Assembly: GCF_014640195.1 (NCBI RefSeq)
Contig: NZ_BMGM01000002.1
Span: 248,001 to 312,000, forward strand
Direction of reading: 5' to 3'
Origin: Psychroflexus planctonicus
GTDB lineage: Bacteria; Bacteroidota; Bacteroidia; Flavobacteriales; Flavobacteriaceae
Length of the DNA: 64,000 bases
Shown here: positions 1 to 7,576 of the stretch, one piece after another
Position numbering within the stretch: the first letter of the stretch is position 1
Layout of the letters: the number at the start of each line of letters is the position of its first letter
Notes under the pieces: generated by a model
What the model was told of the DNA's origin: nothing
Seen by the model: the letters and a program-made list of their open reading frames with translations, nothing else
Databases searched by the model: none
Made by a program: the position numbers and the translations under genes

Positions 1-580
1 CTAATTCACGAATGTTTGTTGAAGAGAATGTAAACTGAATTCGTGCATTCGTGGCATTGAATAAGAAAAGCACGTGAATAAAATTCAAATTATGCTTTGA
101 ATTGTTGATGAAGTTTTAAGGAAGTTACCAAATCACAAATAATTGAAAAACTTGTTCTGGTGTTTTCATCCATAGTTTATTTATTACCGTTTATTTTTGT
201 CACTAATTCACGAATGTTTGTTGAAGAGAATGTAAACTGAATTCGTGCATTCGTGGCATTGAATAAGAAAAGCACGTGAATAAAATTCAAATTATACTTT
301 CAATTGTTGATGAAGTTTTAAGGAAACTACCAAATCACAAATAATTGAAAAACTTGTTCTGGTGTTTTCATCCATAGTTTATTTATTACCGTTTATTTTT
401 GTCACTAATTCACGAATGTTTGTTGAAGAGAATGTAAACTGAATTCGTGCATTCGTGGCATTGAATAAGAAAAGCACGTGAATAAAATTCAAATTATACT
501 TTCAATTGTTGATGAAGTTTTAAGGAAACTACCAAATCACAAATAATTGAAAAACTTGTTCAGGTGTTTTCATCCATAAT
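1..580. repeat. 202-bp tandem direct repeat, about 2.8 copies
   Basis: The motif beginning ctaattcacgaatg recurs at 1, 203 and 405, giving an exact 202-bp period. The third copy runs into the 3' end of the DUF1853 gene on the minus strand. Each unit therefore carries a copy of that gene's last codons plus its downstream spacer. Units contain short inverted motifs (cacgaatg / cattcgtg) of the kind scattered between genes in flavobacteria. Copies differ by only a few substitutions, so the expansion looks recent. The array may continue left of the window. There is no other gene in 1-528. Confidence 0.9.
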
Positions 581-1383
581 TTCACCGATCGTTTTTCATT
601 GATAAATTCTTCTGCTTTTTGAATGATTTCTTCAAAAGAAAACCAGTCCATTTTTGATGTAAGCTGCGGCAGAATAGGCCAATCTTGTTTTTCAATAATG
701 CTAAATTGAAACGGATTAAAAGCTTGCTGATTAAACTCTTCAAAATAATACCATTTTCCTACAATGGCTTTTGGATATATTCCTTTAAAATGAAATTGAT
801 TTTCTTGAAAGTGAACAAATAACTGTGCCTTAAAACACAAATTTTGTTGAAAATTTTCAGCTTCTAAACCCAGTTTTTCTTGCAAAATATTTTCAGTTGA
901 AGCTTTGTAAAGTAAAGGAAACTGATTCTCGTTAAGCTTTTTCAATTTAAAATGTAAAAAGTCTTTTTTATTAGGTCCAACCCAGCACTCAACTTCTTTT
1001 TTAGATAAATCCCGATCAAAAATATATTGTTTGTAAACCAATTCTGTATGGAAATATTGATTATTATTTTTCCATAAAAAATCGAATTCACCAAGGGTAA
1101 GTTTATCTTCGATTACTTGTAAACTAAAGGCGAGTAGTTCAGCTTCAATTATATTTTCTAGCCACTCTTTGAAAAATAATTCAACGCGTTTTCCTAAGTA
1201 ATTTTGCTTGTTTAATTCTACTAAATTAACTTCAGATAAAGATAATTCGGATGAATTTATAGGCTTTCCTAGATCAAGATTAGGATATGGAATTAAAACC
1301 CTATCCAACAGCAAATCTGGCGTAGACAAAAATCCGATGTACTGTTGCCAAATTCGATGTTGAAAATCTTCACTGTTTTGCAT
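529..1383 (-). CDS. DUF1853 family protein
   Basis: This 284-residue soluble protein has the DUF1853 pattern: an R/G-x-FE-like segment (GKRVELFFKEW), then LLAFSLQV, TLGEFDFLW, a histidine-containing ELVYKQY stretch and WVGPNKKDFLHFKL. DUF1853 has been compared with PD-(D/E)XK nucleases, but no biochemical role is established. The C-terminal codons (MKTPEQVFQLFVIW) lie inside the first complete unit of the neighbouring 202-bp tandem repeat, so this gene is the apparent source of that repeat. It is transcribed alone on the minus strand, 75 bp downstream of deoD. The family assignment is by motif recall. Confidence 0.8.
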   Translation of the reverse strand: MQNSEDFQHRIWQQYIGFLSTPDLLLDRVLIPYPNLDLGKPINSSELSLSEVNLVELNKQNYLGKRVELFFKEWLENIIEAELLAFSLQVIEDKLTLGEFDFLWKNNNQYFHTELVYKQYIFDRDLSKKEVECWVGPNKKDFLHFKLKKLNENQFPLLYKASTENILQEKLGLEAENFQQNLCFKAQLFVHFQENQFHFKGIYPKAIVGKWYYFEEFNQQAFNPFQFSIIEKQDWPILPQLTSKMDWFSFEEIIQKAEEFINEKRSVKLWMKTPEQVFQLFVIW

Positions 1384-1458
1384 TAAGTCTTTTGGATATA
1401 AAAACTCTTCGATTTAAAATTTAAATAAAGTATACATCTAAGTTCAAAATAATTTTGT

Positions 1459-2157
1459 TTAAGCTAAACCTAAGCCAATTTTAATCATTTCGCTAAATGT
1501 GGTTTCTCTTTCTTTAGAGGTAGTAACTTCACCGGTTACTAAACTATCTGAAATGGTAAGTAAACAAAGTGCATTTACATTGTATTTAGCACATGTAGTA
1601 TACAAACCAGCGGCTTCCATTTCTACACAAAGTACACCAAATTTAGCCCAATGTTTCCATTCTTCTGGATCGTCTGTATAAAATGTATCAGAAGATAGAA
1701 TATTTCCCGCTTTTACATCAATATTTTTTTCTTTTGCAATTTCAATAGCTTTATTGAACAATTGAAAACTAGCAGTCGGAGCAAAATCACCACTTAGAAA
1801 ACGAGTTTTGTTTAATCCGCTATTGGTAGAAGCCGACATGGCCACAACAACATCACGAATTTTAATATCAATTTGCATGGAACCAGCGCTGCCAACACGA
1901 ATTAAATTTTTCACGCCAAATTCGGTTATTAATTCGTGTGCGTAAATATTGATGGACGGAATTCCCATTCCGCTTCCCATTACCGAAACGCGATTTCCAT
2001 TATACGTCCCTGTAAAACCTAACATCCCACGAACTTCGTTAAAACAAACTGGATTTTCAAGAAAGGTTTCGGCTATCCATTTCGCGCGAAGCGGATCGCC
2101 AGGAAGTAAAACAGTTTCAGCTATGTCGCCTTTTTTAGCGTTGATGTGAATACTCAT
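1459..2157 (-). CDS. deoD: Purine-nucleoside phosphorylase, DeoD type
   Basis: It phosphorolyses purine (deoxy)nucleosides to free base and (deoxy)ribose-1-phosphate in the cytoplasm. At 232 residues it matches the usual DeoD length. Visible motifs are [13 protein letters not shown] near the N terminus (phosphate site), RVGSAGSM, the [13 protein letters not shown] segment, and [13 protein letters not shown] followed by LLTISDSL, whose Asp is the purine-binding acid in hexameric PNPs. The gene starts 11 bp after the deoC stop on the same strand, so deoC-deoD is very probably one nucleoside-salvage operon: DeoD releases deoxyribose-1-phosphate and DeoC cleaves the 5-phosphate isomer. The mutase linking them is not in this window. 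Confidence 0.95.
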   Translation of the reverse strand: MSIHINAKKGDIAETVLLPGDPLRAKWIAETFLENPVCFNEVRGMLGFTGTYNGNRVSVMGSGMGIPSINIYAHELITEFGVKNLIRVGSAGSMQIDIKIRDVVVAMSASTNSGLNKTRFLSGDFAPTASFQLFNKAIEIAKEKNIDVKAGNILSSDTFYTDDPEEWKHWAKFGVLCVEMEAAGLYTTCAKYNVNALCLLTISDSLVTGEVTTSKERETTFSEMIKIGLGLA

Positions 2158-2168
2158 AAGCTTAATTT

Positions 2169-2831
2169 TTAATAGGTTGAATCTGTTTTTGTTCCTTCCA
2201 TAATAGCCACACCAGACGATGCACCAATTCTACTCACACCAAGTTCTATATATTGTTTTACACTTTGTAAATCACGAATTCCACCTGAAGCTTTAATTTT
2301 TACATTTTTGCTAATGTTGTCTTTCATAATTTGAACAGCTTCTGTTGTGGCTCCACCAGAAGCAAAACCAGTAGATGTTTTTACAAAATCAACTCCAGCT
2401 TTATCTGCTTCTTGACAAGCTCTTGCTATTTCTTCATCGGTAAGATTACAGGTTTCTAAAATCACTTTTAAAATATAATTTCCAGTAGCTACTTTTACTT
2501 GGCTAATGTCGCTTTGCACATCGTCCCATCTATTCGATTTGATGGCTGCTTGATTAATTACCATATCAATTTCCTTTGCACCTTCTTCAATAGCAATTTG
2601 TGCTTCACGTACTTTGGTTTCTGTTGAAGAATTCCCCAAAGGAAATCCGACTACGGTACAAACTTTCACATCGGTTTTTCTAAGTATTTCGTAAGCATCT
2701 TTTACGTAATAGGAAGGAATACAAACACTCGCAAACTTGTATTGTATAGCTTCATCACAAAGCTTTTTTATTTCTTCTATTGTTGCACCTGCTTTTAAAA
2801 GCGTATGATCTATATATTTATTAATTTTCAT
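2169..2831 (-). CDS. deoC: Deoxyribose-phosphate aldolase
   Basis: This class I aldolase converts 2-deoxyribose-5-phosphate to glyceraldehyde-3-phosphate and acetaldehyde. The 220-residue protein has IDHTLLK at the N terminus, the VILETC strand, the Schiff-base lysine in FVKTSTGF, the second active-site lysine in KIKASGGIR, and a RIGASSG phosphate loop. All catalytic positions look intact. It is the first gene of the deoC-deoD operon and is divergent from the lipoprotein gene at 2991; the 159-bp gap must hold promoters for both directions. Confidence 0.95.
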   Translation of the reverse strand: MKINKYIDHTLLKAGATIEEIKKLCDEAIQYKFASVCIPSYYVKDAYEILRKTDVKVCTVVGFPLGNSSTETKVREAQIAIEEGAKEIDMVINQAAIKSNRWDDVQSDISQVKVATGNYILKVILETCNLTDEEIARACQEADKAGVDFVKTSTGFASGGATTEAVQIMKDNISKNVKIKASGGIRDLQSVKQYIELGVSRIGASSGVAIMEGTKTDSTY

Positions 2832-2950
2832 TTTAACCTATATTTTTTTCAAATATAAAGCCTTTAAAAGGCATAAACAATGATAAAAATCAAAAGAATA
2901 ATTATCATTAAGTTATTAAACTATTGTGAACTTCTTTCTGTTAAAATCTG

Positions 2951-2958
2951 TATTTTTG
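2951..2958 (+). promoter_or_regulatory. Possible Bacteroidota -7 box upstream of lipoprotein gene
   Basis: TATTTTTG matches the TAnnTTTG -7 consensus and lies 33 bp before the ATG at 2991. A TTG about 24 bp upstream is the only candidate -33 element and is further away than usual (19-21 bp), so the call is tentative. Confidence 0.4.
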
Positions 2959-2990
2959 GTGTAACCTAATTCATAAATTACTTTTATACA

Positions 2991-3464
2991 ATGAAAAATA
3001 TACTACTCCTTTTTATAAGCATAACATTATTAAGTTGTGGTGCTTCCAAACTTGTTAAAGAAACAGAAAAGTCTTTTAATGGAGAATGGACCTTAACTGA
3101 AATTACGTATCCAGATTCTTCTGGTTTTTTTGATGTTACGCTATTTCAAACCGCAGATGCAAGTTGTTTTGAATCTTCCGTTTGGAAATTTGTTGCCAAC
3201 AACAATCGTGGCACAGTAGATCTATACGATCAATCTTGTACAACAGAGCAGCAAAATCTAGTTTGGTCTGTTGAAGAAAGTACAAAACCAAATTACCTTT
3301 ACAATGTGGTTTTAAAAATGGCTGAAAATGAAAAAGCCAGTAAAGAAAACAAAGGCTCGCGTTTACAAATCAAAGAAATATCCGAACGCAAAATGGTTTG
3401 GGATTTAAATGTACAATTTCAATCGAAGCCCATGGTGGTTAGATTAAACTTTATTAAAAATTAA
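2991..3464 (+). CDS. Lipocalin-like lipoprotein
   Basis: This 157-residue protein begins with a hydrophobic signal ending in LLSC-G, a lipobox, so the mature protein starts at about Cys16 and is lipid-anchored. The mature part opens with FNGEWTLTEITYPD, the G-x-W pattern of lipocalin-like domains in Bacteroidota, and ends with strands such as RKMVWDLNVQF. Two further cysteines (in DASCFES and YDQSCTT) may pair. No ligand can be inferred. It sits 11 bp upstream of the OmpA-like lipoprotein gene, almost certainly in one operon, a pairing that suggests envelope maintenance. Confidence 0.75.
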   Translation: MKNILLLFISITLLSCGASKLVKETEKSFNGEWTLTEITYPDSSGFFDVTLFQTADASCFESSVWKFVANNNRGTVDLYDQSCTTEQQNLVWSVEESTKPNYLYNVVLKMAENEKASKENKGSRLQIKEISERKMVWDLNVQFQSKPMVVRLNFIKN

Positions 3465-3475
3465 AACAGCATAAA

Positions 3476-4171
3476 ATGAAAAAATCTAAACTGGTTAATG
3501 TTTTATTGATAAGCATGTTGAGCATAAGCTTAATTGCTTGCGATGCCATGAAAAATACAAATAATACGGAACGAGGGACAGCTATAGGTGTTGCTGGTGG
3601 AGCAGTTATTGGTGGAATATTAGGCAATAATATTGGAGATGGCGGGAATTCTGCTTTAGGTGCTATTGTTGGTGCTGTAGTTGGTGGTGCATCAGGTGCA
3701 TATATCGGAAATAGAATGGATGAACAAGCTAAACAAATACAAGAAGAAATTCCAGGCGCTGAAGTGGTTCGAGTTGGAGAAGGAATCGCTGTTACCTTTG
3801 ATGAAAATTCAGGCGTGTATTTTGCAACCAACCAAGCTCAAATCAATGCAGATTCTAAATCTTCATTATCAAAATTAGCTGAAATCTTAAAGCAATATCC
3901 TAAAACCAACATTGTAGTAGAAGGACATACCGACAGCACAGGAAATGAAACCTACAATATGGATTTATCTAAAAGAAGATCGATGTCGGTTACCGATTTT
4001 TTGATGAAAAACGGAATTGATAGTAGCCGATTAATTACTAAATGGTTTGGTGAAGAACAACCAAAACACACCAATGAAACAGCTGAAGGAAGAGCTAAAA
4101 ACCGAAGAGTAGAGTTGGCTATTGTTGCTAATGAAGAATTAAAAGAAGAAGCGAAAGAACAAGCTAACTAA
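3476..4171 (+). CDS. OmpA-family peptidoglycan-binding lipoprotein with glycine zipper
   Basis: This 231-residue protein has a signal peptide with lipobox SLIAC (Cys22). Residues of about 33-85 form a long glycine-zipper segment rich in GGAVIGG / GAVVGG repeats, which probably packs in a membrane. The C-terminal half is an OmpA domain with the peptidoglycan-binding signature EGHTDSTG, then NMDLSKRRS and GRAKNRRVEL. The expected role is tethering the outer membrane to peptidoglycan. It is followed directly by a strong intrinsic terminator. Confidence 0.9.
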   Translation: MKKSKLVNVLLISMLSISLIACDAMKNTNNTERGTAIGVAGGAVIGGILGNNIGDGGNSALGAIVGAVVGGASGAYIGNRMDEQAKQIQEEIPGAEVVRVGEGIAVTFDENSGVYFATNQAQINADSKSSLSKLAEILKQYPKTNIVVEGHTDSTGNETYNMDLSKRRSMSVTDFLMKNGIDSSRLITKWFGEEQPKHTNETAEGRAKNRRVELAIVANEELKEEAKEQAN

Positions 4172-4195
4172 TATTTGTTAAAGATTTACTTATTC

Positions 4196-4226
4196 AATCC
4201 CGATGTGCTGCATCGGGATTTTTTTG
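4196..4226 (+). terminator. Rho-independent terminator after OmpA lipoprotein
   Basis: A perfect 10-bp stem (AATCCCGATG / CATCGGGATT) with a 5-nt loop is followed by a run of T. It ends the two-gene lipoprotein unit. It also overlaps an upstream in-frame ATG of the next gene, which argues for the later GTG start of that gene. Confidence 0.9.
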
Positions 4227-4241
4227 TCTTATTTTTCAACT

Positions 4242-5363
4242 GTGAAACAAAGAGACGTAATTGTAATCGGTGGAGGCTTAGCTGGTTTAACTGCAGCTAT
4301 TCATTTAGCAAAAAATGGACTTTCTGTTTTGGTGTTTGAGCGTCATGCTTACCCGAAGCACAAAGTCTGTGGCGAATATGTTTCCAACGAAGTTATTCCG
4401 TATTTAAATTCCTTAGGCGTAAATTTAAATCAACTTCCACTTCCACAAATCAATCAATTGCTTATTACTACTTCAACAGGAAAAGAAATCAATCAAGATT
4501 TGCCCTTAGGCGGTTTTGGAATTTCTAGGTATGCATTCGATGAATTACTTTATCAAAAAGCAAAGGAATTAAAAGTAGATTTCATTTTTGAAAAAGTGAA
4601 AGATGTTGTAGTAATGGAAGAAATGTACAGCGTTTCTACTCGAAATGATTCCTTTACAGCCAAGTTAGTTTTAGGATGCTTCGGAAAACGCTCTAACTTA
4701 GATCAACATTTTAACCGAAATTTCATTAATAAACCAGCGCATTGGGTTGGTATAAAAGCACATTACAAACATCCAAACTTCCCTGTTAATAAAGTAGAAT
4801 TACATAATTTTGATGGCGGCTATTGCGGTTTGTCCTTAACGGAAACCAATTATGTAAATGTTTGTTATCTTGCTAAATACAAAAGCTTTAAACAATATAA
4901 AAATATAGAAGATTTTAATGAAAATGTGCTGCGAAAAAACAAACACTTGAATCGTTTTTTTAATGAAGCCGAATTGGCATTTGACAAGCATTTGGCTATT
5001 GCTCAAGTTTCATTTGAAAAGAAAGAAAGGGTTGAAAATGACATGTTGATGCTCGGCGATACTGCGGGATTAATTCATCCTTTATGTGGTAACGGAATGG
5101 CGATGGCTATTCATTCTGCAAAGTTAGCTTCTGAAGAAGTTTTGGCTTTCCAAAAGCATCAATCCAAGCCTATTTTATTTGAAAACTATACCCAAAAGTG
5201 GAAAATGAATTTTGAGAGCAGAATGAAGTTTGGCAACTATTTTCAAAAGTTATTTATGCATCAAAAATTAACCAATTTTGGTATGGCTATCGGTAGTAAA
5301 ATGCCTTTTTTAGTAGAGAAAATGATTCAGAAAACCCATGGAAAACCAATAGAATGCAGTTAG
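4242..5363 (+). CDS. FAD-dependent oxidoreductase (geranylgeranyl-reductase-like flavoprotein)
   Basis: The N-terminal Rossmann motif VIVIGGGLAGLTAAIHLA is followed by a FERHAYPKHKVCGEYVS segment typical of the geranylgeranyl reductase / p-hydroxybenzoate hydroxylase superfamily. A second FAD motif, MLMLGDTAGLIHPLCGNGMAMAI, lies near residue 270. I chose the GTG at 4242 because an in-frame ATG at 4203 lies inside the terminator hairpin. The last 10 bp overlap the methyltransferase gene, whose 3' end in turn overlaps a type III PKS gene. The likely role is oxidation (hydroxylation) of the PKS product; the substrate is unknown. Confidence 0.88.
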   Translation: MKQRDVIVIGGGLAGLTAAIHLAKNGLSVLVFERHAYPKHKVCGEYVSNEVIPYLNSLGVNLNQLPLPQINQLLITTSTGKEINQDLPLGGFGISRYAFDELLYQKAKELKVDFIFEKVKDVVVMEEMYSVSTRNDSFTAKLVLGCFGKRSNLDQHFNRNFINKPAHWVGIKAHYKHPNFPVNKVELHNFDGGYCGLSLTETNYVNVCYLAKYKSFKQYKNIEDFNENVLRKNKHLNRFFNEAELAFDKHLAIAQVSFEKKERVENDMLMLGDTAGLIHPLCGNGMAMAIHSAKLASEEVLAFQKHQSKPILFENYTQKWKMNFESRMKFGNYFQKLFMHQKLTNFGMAIGSKMPFLVEKMIQKTHGKPIECS

Positions 5364-6067
5364 TTTCTACCAGACATAGAAGTTTGCTTCCTGAAATTAT
5401 GGATGAATTTGATTTTGATGGAAAAGAATTGGAAAAGGTTTTGAAAAACATCGATCAAATTAATGTAGCTTTAGGTGGCAACCGCGTAACGATTGATGGA
5501 ATTCAACAATTTATTCGCCAACATCCACAAGAAGAGTATACCATTGTAGATGTAGGTTGTGGAAGCGGAGCAAGCTTGAGAAAATTAGCTAAATGGGCAA
5601 AAAACCAACCACAGCAATTTCAATTTATAGGAATAGACGCCAATCCAGAATGCATTAGGATTGCTCAAAAAGCTTCAAAAGAAATAGAGAATTTAAATTT
5701 TGAGTGCATGAATGTATTTTCAACGGCATTCGAAAAAATACAAGTAGATGTGTTTATTTCCACTTTAACCATGCATCATTTTAAGGACAAAGAGCTTCTT
5801 CAATTAATGAAAAGGCTACAACAGCAAGCTAAAATAGGAATGGTAATTAACGACTTACAACGCAGTAAAACAGCCTATTATTTATTTAAATTGTATGGAT
5901 TGTTTTTCATTAGAAGTAAAATTGCCAAACACGATGGATTGATTTCTATTTTACGCGGATTCAAAAAAACAGATTTTAATAATTATGCTGAAAAAATGAA
6001 TGTTCAAAATCATCAAATAAAATGGTTTTGGGCCTTTCGGTATCAATGGATAATACAAAACAAATGA
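5354..6067 (+). CDS. Class I SAM-dependent methyltransferase
   Basis: The 237-residue protein carries SAM motif I (IVDVGCGSGASLRKLA), an acidic motif II (FIGIDANPECIRIA) and a post-motif LTMHHFKD strand. It overlaps the upstream flavoprotein gene by 10 bp and shares an ATGA junction with the PKS gene, so all three are translationally coupled. In Streptomyces SrsABC-type phenolic lipid operons a methyltransferase and a flavoprotein decorate a type III PKS product; a similar O- or C-methylation role is inferred here. The substrate is unproven. Confidence 0.88.
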   Translation: MQLVSTRHRSLLPEIMDEFDFDGKELEKVLKNIDQINVALGGNRVTIDGIQQFIRQHPQEEYTIVDVGCGSGASLRKLAKWAKNQPQQFQFIGIDANPECIRIAQKASKEIENLNFECMNVFSTAFEKIQVDVFISTLTMHHFKDKELLQLMKRLQQQAKIGMVINDLQRSKTAYYLFKLYGLFFIRSKIAKHDGLISILRGFKKTDFNNYAEKMNVQNHQIKWFWAFRYQWIIQNK

Positions 6068-7116
6068 GTGTGAAAATTACAAGTGCGGTGAGTCAATTGC
6101 CCGAATATTCTAAAACTACAGCAGAAGTTATTCCGTTTGTAGAAACTTGGTTAGCTAATGAAGATGAACGTTTTAGAAGGAAAGTTGTGAAAATTTTTGA
6201 AGGGGCAGGAGTAGACCAGCGCTATTCTATCATGAATCCTGAAGAAGTTTTTACAGCCACATCTTTTGAAGATAAAAACAAAATCTACGAACGCGAAGCT
6301 AAATCCTTGGGCAAAAAAGTGCTACAAAAAGCATTAAAAGATGCCAATTGGGAAGCAGATAGTTTAGATTACATTATTACGGTTAGTTGCACCGGAATTA
6401 TGATTCCTTCTTTAGATGCGTATTTAATCAATGCCTTAGGTTTACGCCAAGATGTAATTCGTTTGCCTGTAACCGAAATGGGTTGCGCAGCTGGAATTTC
6501 AGGAATTATTTATGCCAAACAATTTTTAGCAGCCAATCCCGATAAACGTGCTGCGGTTATTGCTTTTGAAGCGCCGACAGCTACTTTTCAGTTAAACGAT
6601 ATGAGCATGGCCAATATGGTAAGTGCAGCTATTTTTGGCGATGGAGCAGCTTGTGTTTTGTTATCATCTAAAGAAACTGACAAAGGACCAAGTATTATCG
6701 GAGAAGGAATGTATCATTTTTTTGATGCTACACACATGATGGGTTTCGATTTGACCAATTCTGGTTTAAAAATGATTTTAGATGTAGAAGTTCCAAACAC
6801 CATTGCCGCTCATTTTCCCGAAATAATTCATCCTTTTTTAGCAAAACACAACACCAAAATTGAAGAAATAAATCATCTTATATTTCATCCAGGTGGTAAA
6901 AAAATTATTCAAACCGTCGAAGCTTTATTTTCAGATTTAGGGAAAAATATAAATGATACCAAAGCGGTTTTACAATTGTTTGGAAACATGAGTAGTGCCA
7001 CAGTATTGTTTGTATTAGAGCGCATTCTGAAGCAAAACCCCAAGAAAGGCGAGAAAGGAATTATGCTGAGTTTTGGTCCTGGTTTTTCAGCACAACGGGT
7101 GTTGTTGGAGTGGTAG
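6064..7116 (+). CDS. Type III polyketide synthase (chalcone/stilbene synthase superfamily)
   Basis: This 350-residue homodimeric-type ketosynthase has its catalytic triad in place: Cys141 in EMGCAAG, His275 in FHPGG and Asn308 in FGNMS. VSCTGIMIPSLDAYL and the C-terminal GFGPGFSA-like SFGPGFSAQ are also characteristic. The start is the ATG of an ATGA overlap with the methyltransferase stop; an upstream in-frame ATG at 6022 would cut deep into that gene. It condenses an acyl starter with malonyl-CoA, giving alkylpyrones or alkylresorcinols in bacterial relatives. Starter and product cannot be read from sequence. Confidence 0.92.
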   Translation: MSVKITSAVSQLPEYSKTTAEVIPFVETWLANEDERFRRKVVKIFEGAGVDQRYSIMNPEEVFTATSFEDKNKIYEREAKSLGKKVLQKALKDANWEADSLDYIITVSCTGIMIPSLDAYLINALGLRQDVIRLPVTEMGCAAGISGIIYAKQFLAANPDKRAAVIAFEAPTATFQLNDMSMANMVSAAIFGDGAACVLLSSKETDKGPSIIGEGMYHFFDATHMMGFDLTNSGLKMILDVEVPNTIAAHFPEIIHPFLAKHNTKIEEINHLIFHPGGKKIIQTVEALFSDLGKNINDTKAVLQLFGNMSSATVLFVLERILKQNPKKGEKGIMLSFGPGFSAQRVLLEW

Positions 7117-7333
7117 GAGTTGGGTTTGAATTTTATTTGCTATCTAAGGTATAATTTAAATATTTGCTTCTAATTTTGAAAAATCTAGATAAACTTACAT
7201 CCTTTCAAAAACAGACTTAAATCATTAATCGCTATATTTTTCCAGCTTTTTTATTGAAAATAAACTTAAAAAATACCAAGCTAAACAGGATTTTATTAGG
7301 TTTGCACTACTTAAATTTAATCTAAATAAAACG

Positions 7334-7576
7334 ATGAGCATAGCTGATTTAAAAAGTGGAGAAAAGGCTATTATAACCGATACATCTTCGCAATTAATTC
7401 CCTTAAAACTTCTAGAAATGGGTTGTTTACCCGGAAGCGAAGTAGAAGTGATTAAAATTAATAAAATTAAAGATCCGTTGTACCTCAACATAAACGATAC
7501 TTTTTTAGCCATTCGTTTAGAAACTGCAAGAGAAATTGGAGTTGATATTTTAGAAAAAGAATATGAGACAAATTAA
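7334..7576 (+). CDS. feoA: FeoA-type ferrous iron transport accessory protein
   Basis: This 80-residue SH3-like FeoA domain shows the pattern SIADLKSGEKAIITD, LLEMGCLPGSEVEV, DPLYLNINDTFLAIRLETA. FeoA binds the cytosolic part of FeoB and is needed for Fe(II) uptake. The gene overlaps feoB by 14 bp. The 217-bp gap upstream probably carries the operon promoter; I did not see a clear Fur box. Confidence 0.92.
   Translation: MSIADLKSGEKAIITDTSSQLIPLKLLEMGCLPGSEVEVIKINKIKDPLYLNINDTFLAIRLETAREIGVDILEKEYETN

Noticed and set aside
4203..4241. ATG at 4203 as the start of the flavoprotein gene
   Set aside because: It lies inside the loop and stem of a strong terminator, and the Rossmann motif follows closely after the GTG at 4242.
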